Shown: in pieces, positions 28,669 through 38,476 of the stretch | How positions within the stretch are numbered: position 1 is the first letter of the stretch | How the letters are laid out: each line of letters opens with the position of its first letter | Notes under the pieces: generated by a model | The model's database searches: none | Told to the model about the DNA's origin: nothing | What the model saw: the letters and a program-made list of their open reading frames with translations, nothing else | Source: a virus | IMG/VR virus record: IMGVR_UViG_3300023184_000086 | Coordinates: 1 to 64,000 of that record | DNA length: 64,000 nt | Direction: 5' to 3' (one strand) | Translations under genes and position numbers: made by a program

Positions 28669-29480
28669 TCTGCATTCTTTCCGCATTTAGTACGTTTAGC
28701 ATTTGTAAGTGCTCCGAAATCTACAGGCCATTCTTGTCCTGGATTGAGTTCTTTGTATCCCGGTGGAAGTGCATATATCACACCTGCTTCGGTTTGAATC
28801 TGTGAAACTGGAATACGAAACGCTTTGAGATCATTACCTAAATTGGGATAAGGTGCAACATGGGGGAAACGCCAGCCTGCAACTTCTTTGGTTGTGTTAT
28901 TAATAACAATTTTATAATATCCATGAGGAACAATTACACCATTTCCTATTCTTTTATCGCCAGCACCGTAAAATGCACCAACAAAGATTGTAAATGGTTG
29001 GTTTAATTGAACTGTCCAACCACGAACACTAGTTTCTAATAGTTTCCAGATTCCTCTATTTAATGATCCTGCTTGTGGATACATATTAGTCATTAAGAAA
29101 CTTTCGTACTCTACAATTTGACTCCAACTTAGATCGCCGTCTGGAGCAGCATGTCCTTTGTCATAGCCTGTGCCAGCATAGTCATCTGGACGAGCACCGC
29201 CCTGTATGCTTTGATCTACAACAAAAGCATTTGTGCGCGGCCAGCATCCTATAGCATTTTGTGGTAGCAATGTATATGCTACATATATTGGAATCTTGAC
29301 AGGAGCATCATATGCTACTAAGTATGCTTCACGGCAGATAGGCTGTGCTGCTCGTTGGGTAGTGGCAAATCCGTATGGGCTATGTACTTGACATGCGACC
29401 GGTTGTAATGGAGCACGTTGGTCCCAGGCTTGTGCCAATCCTGCTACGAATAGCAGAGCAATTATTAATAGTTTTTTCAT
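28665..29480 (-). CDS. Secreted DNA/RNA non-specific endonuclease
   Basis: The 271-residue protein has a signal peptide (1-18, ending AQA) and the beta-beta-alpha-metal core of the NUC1/Serratia nuclease family: D107-K-G-H110 in YDKGHAAPDGDLSW, with H110 as general base, N140 as metal ligand and E148 in MYPQAGSLNRGIWKLLE. The canonical DRGH is DKGH here. Cysteines in the mature part fit the oxidising periplasm. It would degrade nucleic acid in the periplasm or outside the cell. A CATAAATA late variant lies 22 bases upstream of the start. Confidence 0.9.
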   Translation of the reverse strand: MKKLLIIALLFVAGLAQAWDQRAPLQPVACQVHSPYGFATTQRAAQPICREAYLVAYDAPVKIPIYVAYTLLPQNAIGCWPRTNAFVVDQSIQGGARPDDYAGTGYDKGHAAPDGDLSWSQIVEYESFLMTNMYPQAGSLNRGIWKLLETSVRGWTVQLNQPFTIFVGAFYGAGDKRIGNGVIVPHGYYKIVINNTTKEVAGWRFPHVAPYPNLGNDLKAFRIPVSQIQTEAGVIYALPPGYKELNPGQEWPVDFGALTNAKRTKCGKNAD

Positions 29481-29501
29481 GGTAGTCCTTTAAACTACCA
29501 G

Positions 29502-29509
29502 TATTTATG
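29502..29509 (-). promoter_or_regulatory. Putative late promoter (CATAAATA) of the nuclease
   Basis: A one-base variant of the late octamer stands 22 bases before the nuclease ATG, with AAAGGA between. It sits in the 29-base gap after the glycosyltransferase fusion gene. Confidence 0.45.
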
Positions 29510-32500
29510 TTATCTACGTACAAAATGATAGTCACCATCGGGGCCGTTGTTACTAAACAATCCTAAACAATCATATCCCAATGAATCCATATATTCTATA
29601 ACAACATCTTTTAAAGGAGCACCCTTGTTATATTCTACTACCTGTAATTCTAATATAATATGTTTTGCAGTTTTAATAGTTTCCTGTGCACCTTTAAGTA
29701 CATCCATTTCTGCCCCTTGCACATCCATTTTAATCAAGTCAGGGGGTGGATATTGTTTAAGATTTACTATAGCATCTAATGTAATTGTACGTAATCTTTT
29801 ACGATGTGATTCATTAAAATATTGAGGTGCTTCAGGATTAACTATTTCGTTTTCTATGTAATAACTATTCCCTCCAGGGTGATTATCATTTTGATAAAAA
29901 TCTACTTCTTTACCGCTTTCGTTACTGAGCAATCCCATGTGATATTTTAAACCGCGTTCTTGATATAAGAATTCGCAACTATCCATTGCTTCAAATGCTA
30001 TATATTCCGAGTCTGGCCATATACGTTGTGCTTCATTAGTCCAATGTAATACACACGAACCAATATCAAATATAATCTTTGGTTCGAACCCTGAATTTTT
30101 TAAGTTTGCAAGATAATTAACATGATCTGCCGGAATCAATCTTTGACTGCCTAGTTCACGTAATCTTGTTTTAATATCAATAACAACATCTTCTGTTTCT
30201 ATTACTGGTATAGTACTATCCACATTAAATGTAAAACTTCCTATATGTCTGCATAATACGCTAGGATCTGCCCAAATTTTAAAACCATTGTCTTTAGCCT
30301 TTCTACAGAAATCTACATCTTCTGATACAGTTTCATTCATGCTAATAGCACTATAATATTTAAATTGAGGATATCCTATTTTACGCATAACTTCTGCTTT
30401 GATAAGAGCACAACCAAATCCACAACCTGCTACTTCTACTAAAGGTCTACCTTTTAATTTTCCATAAGGCATATTAGTAACCCCACCTGTAGCAGTATGT
30501 TCATATATTTCTAAAATGTGTTGTCCCGGTTTACGCTGTATATATAACCCACTTACAACATCTTTATCATGTGCTAACATCTTACTCAATGTATCGGGTG
30601 TGAATGCGATATCACTATCTACAGAAAATAGATAATCATATCCGCTGACTACCCAATCTGCAATTAGGTTACGTATTTGATCTATATTGTATCCATAAAA
30701 ATATTGAAATGTAGTTTCATAGCCTTCGGGGACAATTAAATCGTATATACTTTTAAATGTATCGGGTTCAATATTTTTAGCAGTAGGTATTGCTATCAGT
30801 ATCTTTTTTTTAGGTTGATTCATTTTATTAACTATTTCTTTCGCATTTTTAGTTTGTTCGTCGCCATTAACCTTATAATCATTTAATGGACTTGCATCAT
30901 TATAATTATATACTATATCTTGTATACATTTTATTTTATTAGGATCTGCTGATTCTATCAGTGCATAAAATACACTACCATCTCCTCCTGCTTTATACCA
31001 GTTACCTGTTGAGTCTTGAAATTGACTATCATCGATATTATTAAGCAGACTTTTCTTAAATGTTCTTAGATGTGTATAGGGTAATATCCAATTGAAGTGA
31101 TGGCTTCTGTATGATTTATTTTGTTTTACTTCATCCGGATAAGGTTGACTAATTAAAGGAATGCTATCAACCATACTCCAACATGACCCATAGGTAAATT
31201 CTGTTGTACCATCATATATGGAATTGTAATAGGATAATACAGTATTATCACTGATTAAACTATCATCACCGTCAAGCAACATCACTATGCTATCATCGCT
31301 AATTAGTGATCTAATATTTTGTATCTGATTCCTAACTGCACCTAAATTTTCACTATTAGATATAACAGTAAATTTATTTTTAACATCTGTAGGTAATAAA
31401 TTTAATGTTGCTAGTATAACTTCTAAGGTGTTATCTGTACTTGCATCATCAATGAGAATGTGTTGATAATTATCATAGTCTTGGGATGCTACACTAATTA
31501 TGCAACGAGCAATATAATTAGCACAATTATAGAATGGGCTAATTATTGCTATCTTTTGTTCGTTACCTGATTTATAATTTTCTAACTCAATTGGATTAGT
31601 AAATCTTCTATTCCAAACTTTATGTACTCTGCGATTAATCTTTGATACTGCACGGAATTCATCTCTAGGCAAATACATGCCTAACCGCTGTACCATTAAT
31701 TGTTTCCACTGTAATGCTACACTATCCCATCCTGCGATGTCTTTGACAATATTACAGTAGTATTGTTTTTGTTGATGTAGATACTTGTTATGATATGCCT
31801 GTATTGTTAAATTTACAAACTTATCAATTTGTTCAGATGTATTGATGTCGGGAAATAGCCCATTAGGTTCAATAGCGTAATCAATTAGATAGCAAGCACC
31901 TTCTAATGCAATCTCTTCCAATGCACCAAATCTACAAGTAATAATAGGAGTATTGTATAGTAGACTTTCTAATGATGATATACCAAACGTTTCTGGAAAG
32001 AGTGCAGGATATATCATATAACTAGCAGTTGTTAGTATATCGGCAATTTCTTTTTGAGGTATAACTCCTGTATATTCTATACCTAGTTCTTGATTACGTG
32101 GATCGGCGGCCATAATACGCCAATCTTTTTCTTGTTGATCTGGTTCTGAATTTTGACTGAATCTGTAATAGCCGCCGATGACTTTTAATCTTGCACTAGG
32201 TATATGTGCTTTAACACGAGGCCATATTTGTTTGATAAGTGGAACCATACCTTTAGTCACACTAGCATTGTAAACAAACAGATTAGGATCTTTGGCTTTT
32301 ATATCAACTTCAGTTTTATAATTACGGGCACCATTACGTGTGATAAACAATTTACGTTTTAGTACTTCAAAGTTACGTCTGCGTCCGTGATTGCAATTGG
32401 CCACATAGGTTAGATGGAAATCGCTGAGTGTGAATATATCCGTGATGCGATTTTCCACAGCAAGTTCTTCTATGAGATTATCCCCAAGACAAAAGGTATC

Positions 32501-32881
32501 ATGCATCCATAATATACGCATTTTAGCCTTGCTAACAACCCTATCATATAAATTCATGCTTTGGAATGGCATTGCCCTACCATCACCTAATTTATGATAG
32601 TCTTCTGGTTTGGTAAATGGTATTATTGTTCTAGAACTGATAATAATATCAAACTCATGATCTAATGCTAAATCAGCAAGTAACCGATACTCTACTCCGT
32701 TATAGTTACCCGCTTGAGCATGATCTATTCCGCAGTTGTTAAAAATGGTAACAGAGAATCCAATGTTATTGAGTTCTCTGGCCATTAGGGTAACAGCACT
32801 TTCGCTGCCGCCGAGTCCTTGATTATCTACGGTATTACCATCGTAAGGTATACCAATTATATCTATAATAGCAAGTTTCAT
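29510..32881 (-). CDS. Glycosyltransferase (GT4)-GT2-GT-A-FkbM methyltransferase fusion
   Basis: The 1123-residue protein has four enzyme domains. Residues 1-400 form a GT-B (GT4) transferase: GGSESA (24-29), FPETFG (296-301) and SSLESLLYNTPIITC. Residues 443-670 form a GT-A (GT2) domain: AIISPFYNCANYIARC, DDASTDN (479-485), LDGDDS (537-542). Residues 693-890 form a further GT-A-like domain with SVDSD (753-757) and SEDVDFCRKAKDNGF (853 on). Residues 930-1123 are an FkbM-type methyltransferase: FDIGSCVLHW and IKMDVQGAEMDVLKG (D1053-E1058). One gene may thus build and cap (O-methylate) a glycan. It has its own consensus promoter. The acceptor could be host or virion. Confidence 0.88.
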   Translation of the reverse strand: MKLAIIDIIGIPYDGNTVDNQGLGGSESAVTLMARELNNIGFSVTIFNNCGIDHAQAGNYNGVEYRLLADLALDHEFDIIISSRTIIPFTKPEDYHKLGDGRAMPFQSMNLYDRVVSKAKMRILWMHDTFCLGDNLIEELAVENRITDIFTLSDFHLTYVANCNHGRRRNFEVLKRKLFITRNGARNYKTEVDIKAKDPNLFVYNASVTKGMVPLIKQIWPRVKAHIPSARLKVIGGYYRFSQNSEPDQQEKDWRIMAADPRNQELGIEYTGVIPQKEIADILTTASYMIYPALFPETFGISSLESLLYNTPIITCRFGALEEIALEGACYLIDYAIEPNGLFPDINTSEQIDKFVNLTIQAYHNKYLHQQKQYYCNIVKDIAGWDSVALQWKQLMVQRLGMYLPRDEFRAVSKINRRVHKVWNRRFTNPIELENYKSGNEQKIAIISPFYNCANYIARCIISVASQDYDNYQHILIDDASTDNTLEVILATLNLLPTDVKNKFTVISNSENLGAVRNQIQNIRSLISDDSIVMLLDGDDSLISDNTVLSYYNSIYDGTTEFTYGSCWSMVDSIPLISQPYPDEVKQNKSYRSHHFNWILPYTHLRTFKKSLLNNIDDSQFQDSTGNWYKAGGDGSVFYALIESADPNKIKCIQDIVYNYNDASPLNDYKVNGDEQTKNAKEIVNKMNQPKKKILIAIPTAKNIEPDTFKSIYDLIVPEGYETTFQYFYGYNIDQIRNLIADWVVSGYDYLFSVDSDIAFTPDTLSKMLAHDKDVVSGLYIQRKPGQHILEIYEHTATGGVTNMPYGKLKGRPLVEVAGCGFGCALIKAEVMRKIGYPQFKYYSAISMNETVSEDVDFCRKAKDNGFKIWADPSVLCRHIGSFTFNVDSTIPVIETEDVVIDIKTRLRELGSQRLIPADHVNYLANLKNSGFEPKIIFDIGSCVLHWTNEAQRIWPDSEYIAFEAMDSCEFLYQERGLKYHMGLLSNESGKEVDFYQNDNHPGGNSYYIENEIVNPEAPQYFNESHRKRLRTITLDAIVNLKQYPPPDLIKMDVQGAEMDVLKGAQETIKTAKHIILELQVVEYNKGAPLKDVVIEYMDSLGYDCLGLFSNNGPDGDYHFVRR

Positions 32882-32890
32882 ATGCTATTA

Positions 32891-32918
32891 ATTATACATT
32901 CTTTAATCCCAATGTCAA
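32891..32918 (-). promoter_or_regulatory. Consensus sigma70-type promoter of the glycosyltransferase fusion
   Basis: The minus strand reads TTGACA, 16 bases, TATAAT, nine bases before the ATG. It is placed between a fibre gene and the glycosyltransferase gene and lets the latter be expressed early, independent of late transcription. Confidence 0.82.
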
Positions 32919-32919
32919 A

Positions 32920-35900
32920 TTATTTGAGTTGTGGTTTATAAGTAGGTGCGGTAAATGTAGAAGTATAACGTGCAATACCATTAGTGATTCTTAAATCATC
33001 CATATATCCATTCCAACATAAATTGTCATATGACCCACCAACAGTTATGAACGGGCTTGTATAACCTGTAGTATTTGACGCAGTATTGTTTGATACTACA
33101 CCATTAACGTACATATACATTATTCCGCTTCTTCTAACTACTGCTACATGATTCCACGCATTCGTTGTTACGGTAGCAGTTACAACATATGATGTATTTT
33201 CTTTCCAACCTATTACGGCACCTTCTGTTAAAATAGTTCCATTATATCCAAAACGTACTAACCCTGCTCCATTTCCAGTAGTCCTTGCGTCTAACAATGC
33301 AGGAGCATTTCCTGTATTATATACTGTTGTCGGATACATCCACATTTCTACTGTAAAATCACCACCTCCTAAACTAACTGAAGTATTGGTGCTTAAACTT
33401 ATTATATCACTTGCTCCGTCAAAAAACATACTCATATTATTATATTTTTTTACATCGGATACTAAACCAGTATCTCCGGATGTAGACATATCAATGTTTA
33501 AAGACGCATCTACAATTTTAGCATTGGTAAAATTAAGTAATAAATTAGTAGTGGTTGAACTAGCAACTACTGGTGCTGTGGGAATTGTATATGTCTGTAT
33601 ATTATCAACAAGTGTTCCGGATGCAAGGAATGTATGTACAGTATATCCACTTATATTGGTTGTTACATCACCACCAACTGCTCGTTGTGGTCCTGAATAG
33701 CGTATAATAACTATACCAGAACCGCCTGACCCGCCTGCACCACCTCCTCCGGTATTTGTGCCGCCAGCAGTTGTAGCGGCGTTTCGGCCGCCGGTGCCAG
33801 GGGAGCCAAAGGAAAATCCAACACCGTATCCACCACCTCCAATACCACCATCACCTCCCATACCGCCACCACCGGCGCCACCACCGCCACCTGAATAATA
33901 ATATCCCAGGCCATCTATGTTTGAATATGCTCCAGGTCCTCCGGTGAGTCCCGATGAAACGCCACCGGCACCTCCACCTCCGCCACCTCCGTCGTATCCC
34001 TGAGCAGGAATGGTAGCAGGTGTATTACCAGCAGCACCAGATCCACCGGATCCTCCAGCAATGCCACCACCACCGCCACCTGCTGATACTATGTTTATAC
34101 CGCCGCCAACTAAAGATGAATTACCACCGCTAGAAGCACCACCATTTCCCACAGTAATAGTATAAATTGCTCCTGATTGCGTAGTGATAACAGTACCTGT
34201 TCTAAATCCACCACCACCACCAGTATTACCGCCGCCGCCTGCAACTATTAGGTATTCGAAAGTTGTACCTAAACTAAGGTTAGTAGTAACAACACTATCA
34301 GATATCACACCTTTTAATACTCTTAGGTTAGACATGTAACCTGGATAAAAATAAATAGAACTTGAACTTCCAGCCGGTTTCCCAATAGTCAATGGATAAC
34401 TAGCAGATGTAGCAGTAAATGTTGCTGTAGTAGTAGCAGTGGTTGCTACCTTAACTCCATTTACATATAAATTTGTTGTCTTATTGCTGCTAGCAAATGT
34501 ACATGCAATATGACTCCAGGCATTAGGTTTAATAATACTGCCATTGCTAGACACAAAAGCATAACTACTACCGTCACCTTTGCATATTTCCCAGTAAAAA
34601 CTGCCATTATTATAATAATTTAGACTTATTCCTGCACCACTAAGAACACCCGAAGTACTAATTAATGTTTTTTGACCAGAAGTTGTTAGAGGATATACCC
34701 AACCTTCTATAGTATAGTCAGTGGTGCCATCGTGTAAATATGTCCAATTTGGGGTAAGTGTATTAATAGTACTTGTACTGTTAATGGCGATCCAATCTGA
34801 ACTTCCATTAAAATATGCACTGCCGCCTACCAATGTTGGATTGTATGAACCTACATTGGCAAAGGGTGAAAATTTCTTAACAACAGGTATGCCAGACTGA
34901 TTTATTTTCCAACTGTAACTACTTTTATCTATTAAATTACTACCAGCACAAGTTAATAGTAATGTGTTATTAACTAATGACAATGGAGCAATTGCTGGGG
35001 TAAAATTACTTGTATAGTATGCTGTGCCTTTTAATATACGTATGTTTGATAAGTATCCGTTGAAATAAGTACTGGTTGATATACCTATATTTAAAGCAGT
35101 AGTGGTAGCATATATAGTAGATGCACTTGTAACAGATGCGCCTACTACACCATTTAAATAACTAGTGAATGTTGAACCATTACGTACTAATGCAATATGA
35201 TACCATCTTCCAGCAGTTACATATCCAAATCCATTACCATTAAACATATTATAACTGGTACCATTTGAACTAATATAAAAACTTAAATAACCAGATGAAC
35301 TAAACGCTATTTGCCATGCATAACCACCATGTCCTATTAATTGTCCAGATGATATATCATTAAAATATACCCAACCTTCAATGGTAAAATTACTATTGCC
35401 TAAATTTAATCCCGTTGTGCCGTATGATGCACTATTTGGTATTGATAGATTACTACTTCCATTAAAATATGTACTCCAATTTGCGGTGTATGGATTAAAT
35501 GATCCTTGAGTTAGTTGAGTGGCAGGTGATGCTATATAACTATTAGCACTGCTATCTGTCACTAGATTATTGCTCAATGATGGATTAAACACTATTCCAC
35601 CTGAACCATTGAATATATAAACCCTAAAACCGCTGGTTGTAATTATAACAGGATTTCCAAGTAACGTAGGAATTGAATTAGAAACAGGTTCCCAAAGTAT
35701 AGCAATACCCGAACCTCCAGCACTACTATAACCACCACCACCATTACCTAAGTTTGCAGCAGCAGTCCCATTATAGTTTCCAACGCCACCAGCAGCATAT
35801 ATTTTTGTATAATCTGCACTTGGTGTATTGACGAATAATCCGGCACCAGCAGCATAGTTAGCCCCGCCGGCGCCGCCAGCACCACCACCACCACCGGAAT

Positions 35901-37995
35901 TAGAACCATTACCACCACCCGCATTGCCATATCCTCCATACACCGTGGATGGTTGTGTTGCTGCGCCGCCGGCTGCACCTGTTCGTGCATAACTCCCACC
36001 ACCACCACCACCAGAACCACCTGCGCCGCCGGCGGCGCCTGTGCCACCACCTGGATCACCGTTGCCGCCCGCACCACCACCAAATGCTATTTTATTTGCA
36101 TAATTACCACCAAACAATGTATTGCCACCTGTGGCAGCAACTCCGCCTCCTGCGCCCACCGTTATTGTTAATAAATTAGAAATATTTGTTATAGTAAATG
36201 TACCTGTAATGAGTCCGCCAGAACCTCCGCCACCGCCGTTCACCTGACCCGCGTAGCCGCCGCCGCCTCCACCGCCAACTAATAGATAACGTATAGGAGA
36301 TGATACAATACCTGCACCTGTAACTGCACCTAATGCACCATCAACTGGTGCAAATGTTTGCAGTACCGCAGTCGTTGTAAATGTATGATAAACATAATTT
36401 GATACTGTAGAAATAGTTCCACCTGTAGCCAGTACATTGGTTCCAGAATAACGGACTATAACAACACCACTACCACCGGCACGTCCTGCGTAACTTGAAG
36501 GTCCACCATTATTACCACCACCGGCACCACCATTTCCTGTATTTGCGGTCCCATTTAAATTAGTAGTATCGGTATTTTGCCCAGTACCTCCAGCAGCATA
36601 CGAGTTACCATCTAACCATTGCAGACCAGAACCAGGTGCGCCGCCTGTGTTATTACCACCCGCACTACCTACACTACCAGCTCCACCACCACCACCGCCT
36701 ACAGCCAATGTGTAATCTGCTGGTCTATAACCGCCAGTTCCTCCAAAATTTCCTCTACTTATATCCACTGATGATACTTGGATGCTAGTTCCGGAAGTTC
36801 GATCACCGCCCCAAGAGCCGCCGCCTCCACCGCCGGAACCACCTGCTTTACCTGGTGATCCAGAACTATCATTACCAGTTCCGCTGTTTCCACCTCCACC
36901 GCCGCCATAGGCGACAATAGTTGAAGTGGTAAAATTCCACATTCCTGAATTTACAATAGATGTGTTATTTCCAGTTACACTAGTTGTTGCGCCTCCAGCA
37001 CCAATAGTAACACGAATTATATTTGTAGATGTTAATAAAACATTAGTAATAGTTCCATAGACTAATCCGCCAGCACCACCACCACCGCCAATGTGACCAG
37101 CACCAAATGAACCTATTTGACTACTTCCCCCCGCACCACCACCGCCTACTGCTATATATTCAATTTTTGGAATTACATTAGTACTAATTGCTGCAGGAGT
37201 GGTTACATTCAAGTCTTGATTGCTGAGTAAAAGACTAACATAATTAAAATATGGATCATTTAGTGGAACTAGGCTAACAACTGGGGTTGGATATCTTATA
37301 ACAATAATACCAGATCCACCAGATCCACCTGCAAACGGTCCGTTAACATTAAGATCGCTGGCACCGCCACCGCCACCGCCAAAGCCGGCAGTACCATTGC
37401 TACCCGCAGTACCTCCATTGCCGCCTGTACCGCCACCACCTAGGCCGCCGCTTCCACTTACACCATTTTTCGATCCCCCGCCACCACCACCATAATAAGT
37501 GGCAGAACCATTCAAATAATTATTAGTAATACCATCGCCGCCCGTTGGGTTACCAACAGTTCCATATGCTCCGCTAGCACCTAATCCTGTACTACCAGAT
37601 CCGCCGGTGGCGGTGGTTGCATATGAAACAGTACTTCCTACAATAGAACTTGAACCGCCGGCAGCAAGGTTACTAGCACCGCCTGCTCCAACTGTGACTA
37701 GATATTGTCCAGATAATAAGGTAGTACTAGTTGTACGAACTTGCCCTGCATCTCCACCTGCGCCATAAGATAGACCTCCATACGATGTGGTTCCACCTTG
37801 GCCGCCGCCTACTAATAATATATCAGCCTGTATCGGAGCAAATATTGTTAAAAGACTGCTGGCATATGTTGATAAAAAAGAATGTACAGTATAAGAAATA
37901 CCACCACTGGTGTAATAGGAGATAGTTCCACCTATGGCAGAATAGGTGGGATATGTATATCGTTGCCGTTTAATTACACCAAGGTCGAACGTCAT
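32920..37995 (-). CDS. Giant Gly-rich adhesin with three LamG-like domains
   Basis: The 1691-residue protein alternates long glycine-rich blocks (GGGGGASDLN, GGGGGGGYAGQV, TGGGGAGGSGGSG) with three LamG/concanavalin-like beta-sandwiches marked by FTIEGWVYF, YTIEGWVYP and FTVEMWMYP, each followed by WYHIALVR or WNHVAVVR and LYVNGV/MYVNGV. The Gly blocks resemble the polyglycine-II adhesins at the tips of T-even fibres (S16 gp38 type). LamG modules often bind carbohydrate. The N-terminus (TFDLGVIKRQRY) is probably the attachment site. It is a likely receptor-binding fibre tip. Gly-codon bias makes the opposite strand look coding. Confidence 0.82.
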   Translation of the reverse strand: MTFDLGVIKRQRYTYPTYSAIGGTISYYTSGGISYTVHSFLSTYASSLLTIFAPIQADILLVGGGQGGTTSYGGLSYGAGGDAGQVRTTSTTLLSGQYLVTVGAGGASNLAAGGSSSIVGSTVSYATTATGGSGSTGLGASGAYGTVGNPTGGDGITNNYLNGSATYYGGGGGGSKNGVSGSGGLGGGGTGGNGGTAGSNGTAGFGGGGGGASDLNVNGPFAGGSGGSGIIVIRYPTPVVSLVPLNDPYFNYVSLLLSNQDLNVTTPAAISTNVIPKIEYIAVGGGGAGGSSQIGSFGAGHIGGGGGAGGLVYGTITNVLLTSTNIIRVTIGAGGATTSVTGNNTSIVNSGMWNFTTSTIVAYGGGGGGNSGTGNDSSGSPGKAGGSGGGGGGSWGGDRTSGTSIQVSSVDISRGNFGGTGGYRPADYTLAVGGGGGGAGSVGSAGGNNTGGAPGSGLQWLDGNSYAAGGTGQNTDTTNLNGTANTGNGGAGGGNNGGPSSYAGRAGGSGVVIVRYSGTNVLATGGTISTVSNYVYHTFTTTAVLQTFAPVDGALGAVTGAGIVSSPIRYLLVGGGGGGGYAGQVNGGGGGSGGLITGTFTITNISNLLTITVGAGGGVAATGGNTLFGGNYANKIAFGGGAGGNGDPGGGTGAAGGAGGSGGGGGGSYARTGAAGGAATQPSTVYGGYGNAGGGNGSNSGGGGGAGGAGGANYAAGAGLFVNTPSADYTKIYAAGGVGNYNGTAAANLGNGGGGYSSAGGSGIAILWEPVSNSIPTLLGNPVIITTSGFRVYIFNGSGGIVFNPSLSNNLVTDSSANSYIASPATQLTQGSFNPYTANWSTYFNGSSNLSIPNSASYGTTGLNLGNSNFTIEGWVYFNDISSGQLIGHGGYAWQIAFSSSGYLSFYISSNGTSYNMFNGNGFGYVTAGRWYHIALVRNGSTFTSYLNGVVGASVTSASTIYATTTALNIGISTSTYFNGYLSNIRILKGTAYYTSNFTPAIAPLSLVNNTLLLTCAGSNLIDKSSYSWKINQSGIPVVKKFSPFANVGSYNPTLVGGSAYFNGSSDWIAINSTSTINTLTPNWTYLHDGTTDYTIEGWVYPLTTSGQKTLISTSGVLSGAGISLNYYNNGSFYWEICKGDGSSYAFVSSNGSIIKPNAWSHIACTFASSNKTTNLYVNGVKVATTATTTATFTATSASYPLTIGKPAGSSSSIYFYPGYMSNLRVLKGVISDSVVTTNLSLGTTFEYLIVAGGGGNTGGGGGFRTGTVITTQSGAIYTITVGNGGASSGGNSSLVGGGINIVSAGGGGGGIAGGSGGSGAAGNTPATIPAQGYDGGGGGGGAGGVSSGLTGGPGAYSNIDGLGYYYSGGGGGAGGGGMGGDGGIGGGGYGVGFSFGSPGTGGRNAATTAGGTNTGGGGAGGSGGSGIVIIRYSGPQRAVGGDVTTNISGYTVHTFLASGTLVDNIQTYTIPTAPVVASSTTTNLLLNFTNAKIVDASLNIDMSTSGDTGLVSDVKKYNNMSMFFDGASDIISLSTNTSVSLGGGDFTVEMWMYPTTVYNTGNAPALLDARTTGNGAGLVRFGYNGTILTEGAVIGWKENTSYVVTATVTTNAWNHVAVVRRSGIMYMYVNGVVSNNTASNTTGYTSPFITVGGSYDNLCWNGYMDDLRITNGIARYTSTFTAPTYKPQLK

Positions 37996-38009
37996 TATTT
38001 TTGATCGAT

Positions 38010-38384
38010 TTATTCAGTGGTGATAGTTTGCATGTCATGAGAGACCCAAGATAAATTTGGCTCGTCCCAAGTATAATACTTACCTTCAACTACGTCTGGC
38101 ATAGCGACTGGCGCCGCCCATTGGCATGTTTCTTCATTCAATACCCAACTAACATATGGTTTAGGAGCATAAAAAGCATCTCGTTCTTTATCATATGTAT
38201 ATCCAATTCCCGCATAGTTTTTACGTAAAGGAGTTCCACCTAACTTGTGCTCACCGGCGTAGGTATTATAACTAGTTTGAACCCACATACTAGGGTCTCC
38301 CCAATATCCTGTGTTAAGCACGTCTTGTTCAATAACAATTACCTGTGTAACTATGCCGTTTTCAACTTTTGCAAAATGACTCAT
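38010..38384 (-). CDS. Small phage protein, fibre-region type
   Basis: The 124-residue protein reads MSHFAKVENGIVTQVIVIEQ, then GYWGDPSMWVQTSYNTYAGE, GYTYDKERDAFYAPKPYVSW and a Trp-rich end. Repeated W and Y at exposed positions suggest a beta-rich module. This Y-D-x-x-R-D-A-F-x-x-P-x-P-Y type protein accompanies fibre genes in many aquatic T4-like phages. An assembly or capsid-attachment role is possible. It has an exact TATAAATA upstream (38419-38426). Confidence 0.65.
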   Translation of the reverse strand: MSHFAKVENGIVTQVIVIEQDVLNTGYWGDPSMWVQTSYNTYAGEHKLGGTPLRKNYAGIGYTYDKERDAFYAPKPYVSWVLNEETCQWAAPVAMPDVVEGKYYTWDEPNLSWVSHDMQTITTE

Positions 38385-38418
38385 ATTAAAATTCCTTATT
38401 ATAAAATAATGTTATAGT

Positions 38419-38426
38419 TATTTATA
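38419..38426 (-). promoter_or_regulatory. Late promoter (TATAAATA)
   Basis: An exact octamer on the minus strand lies 34 bases upstream of the 124-aa gene, in the 92-base gap after the next fibre gene. Confidence 0.6.
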
Positions 38427-38476
38427 ACATTGTAATTTATCCATTTGTTAATATTTAAATTCACATTTTTGAATAA

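Noticed and set aside
35748-36179. His/Cys-rich plus-strand and Val-rich minus-strand frames in the Gly-rich adhesin
   Set aside because: They are the other frames of glycine codon runs and carry no independent signals.
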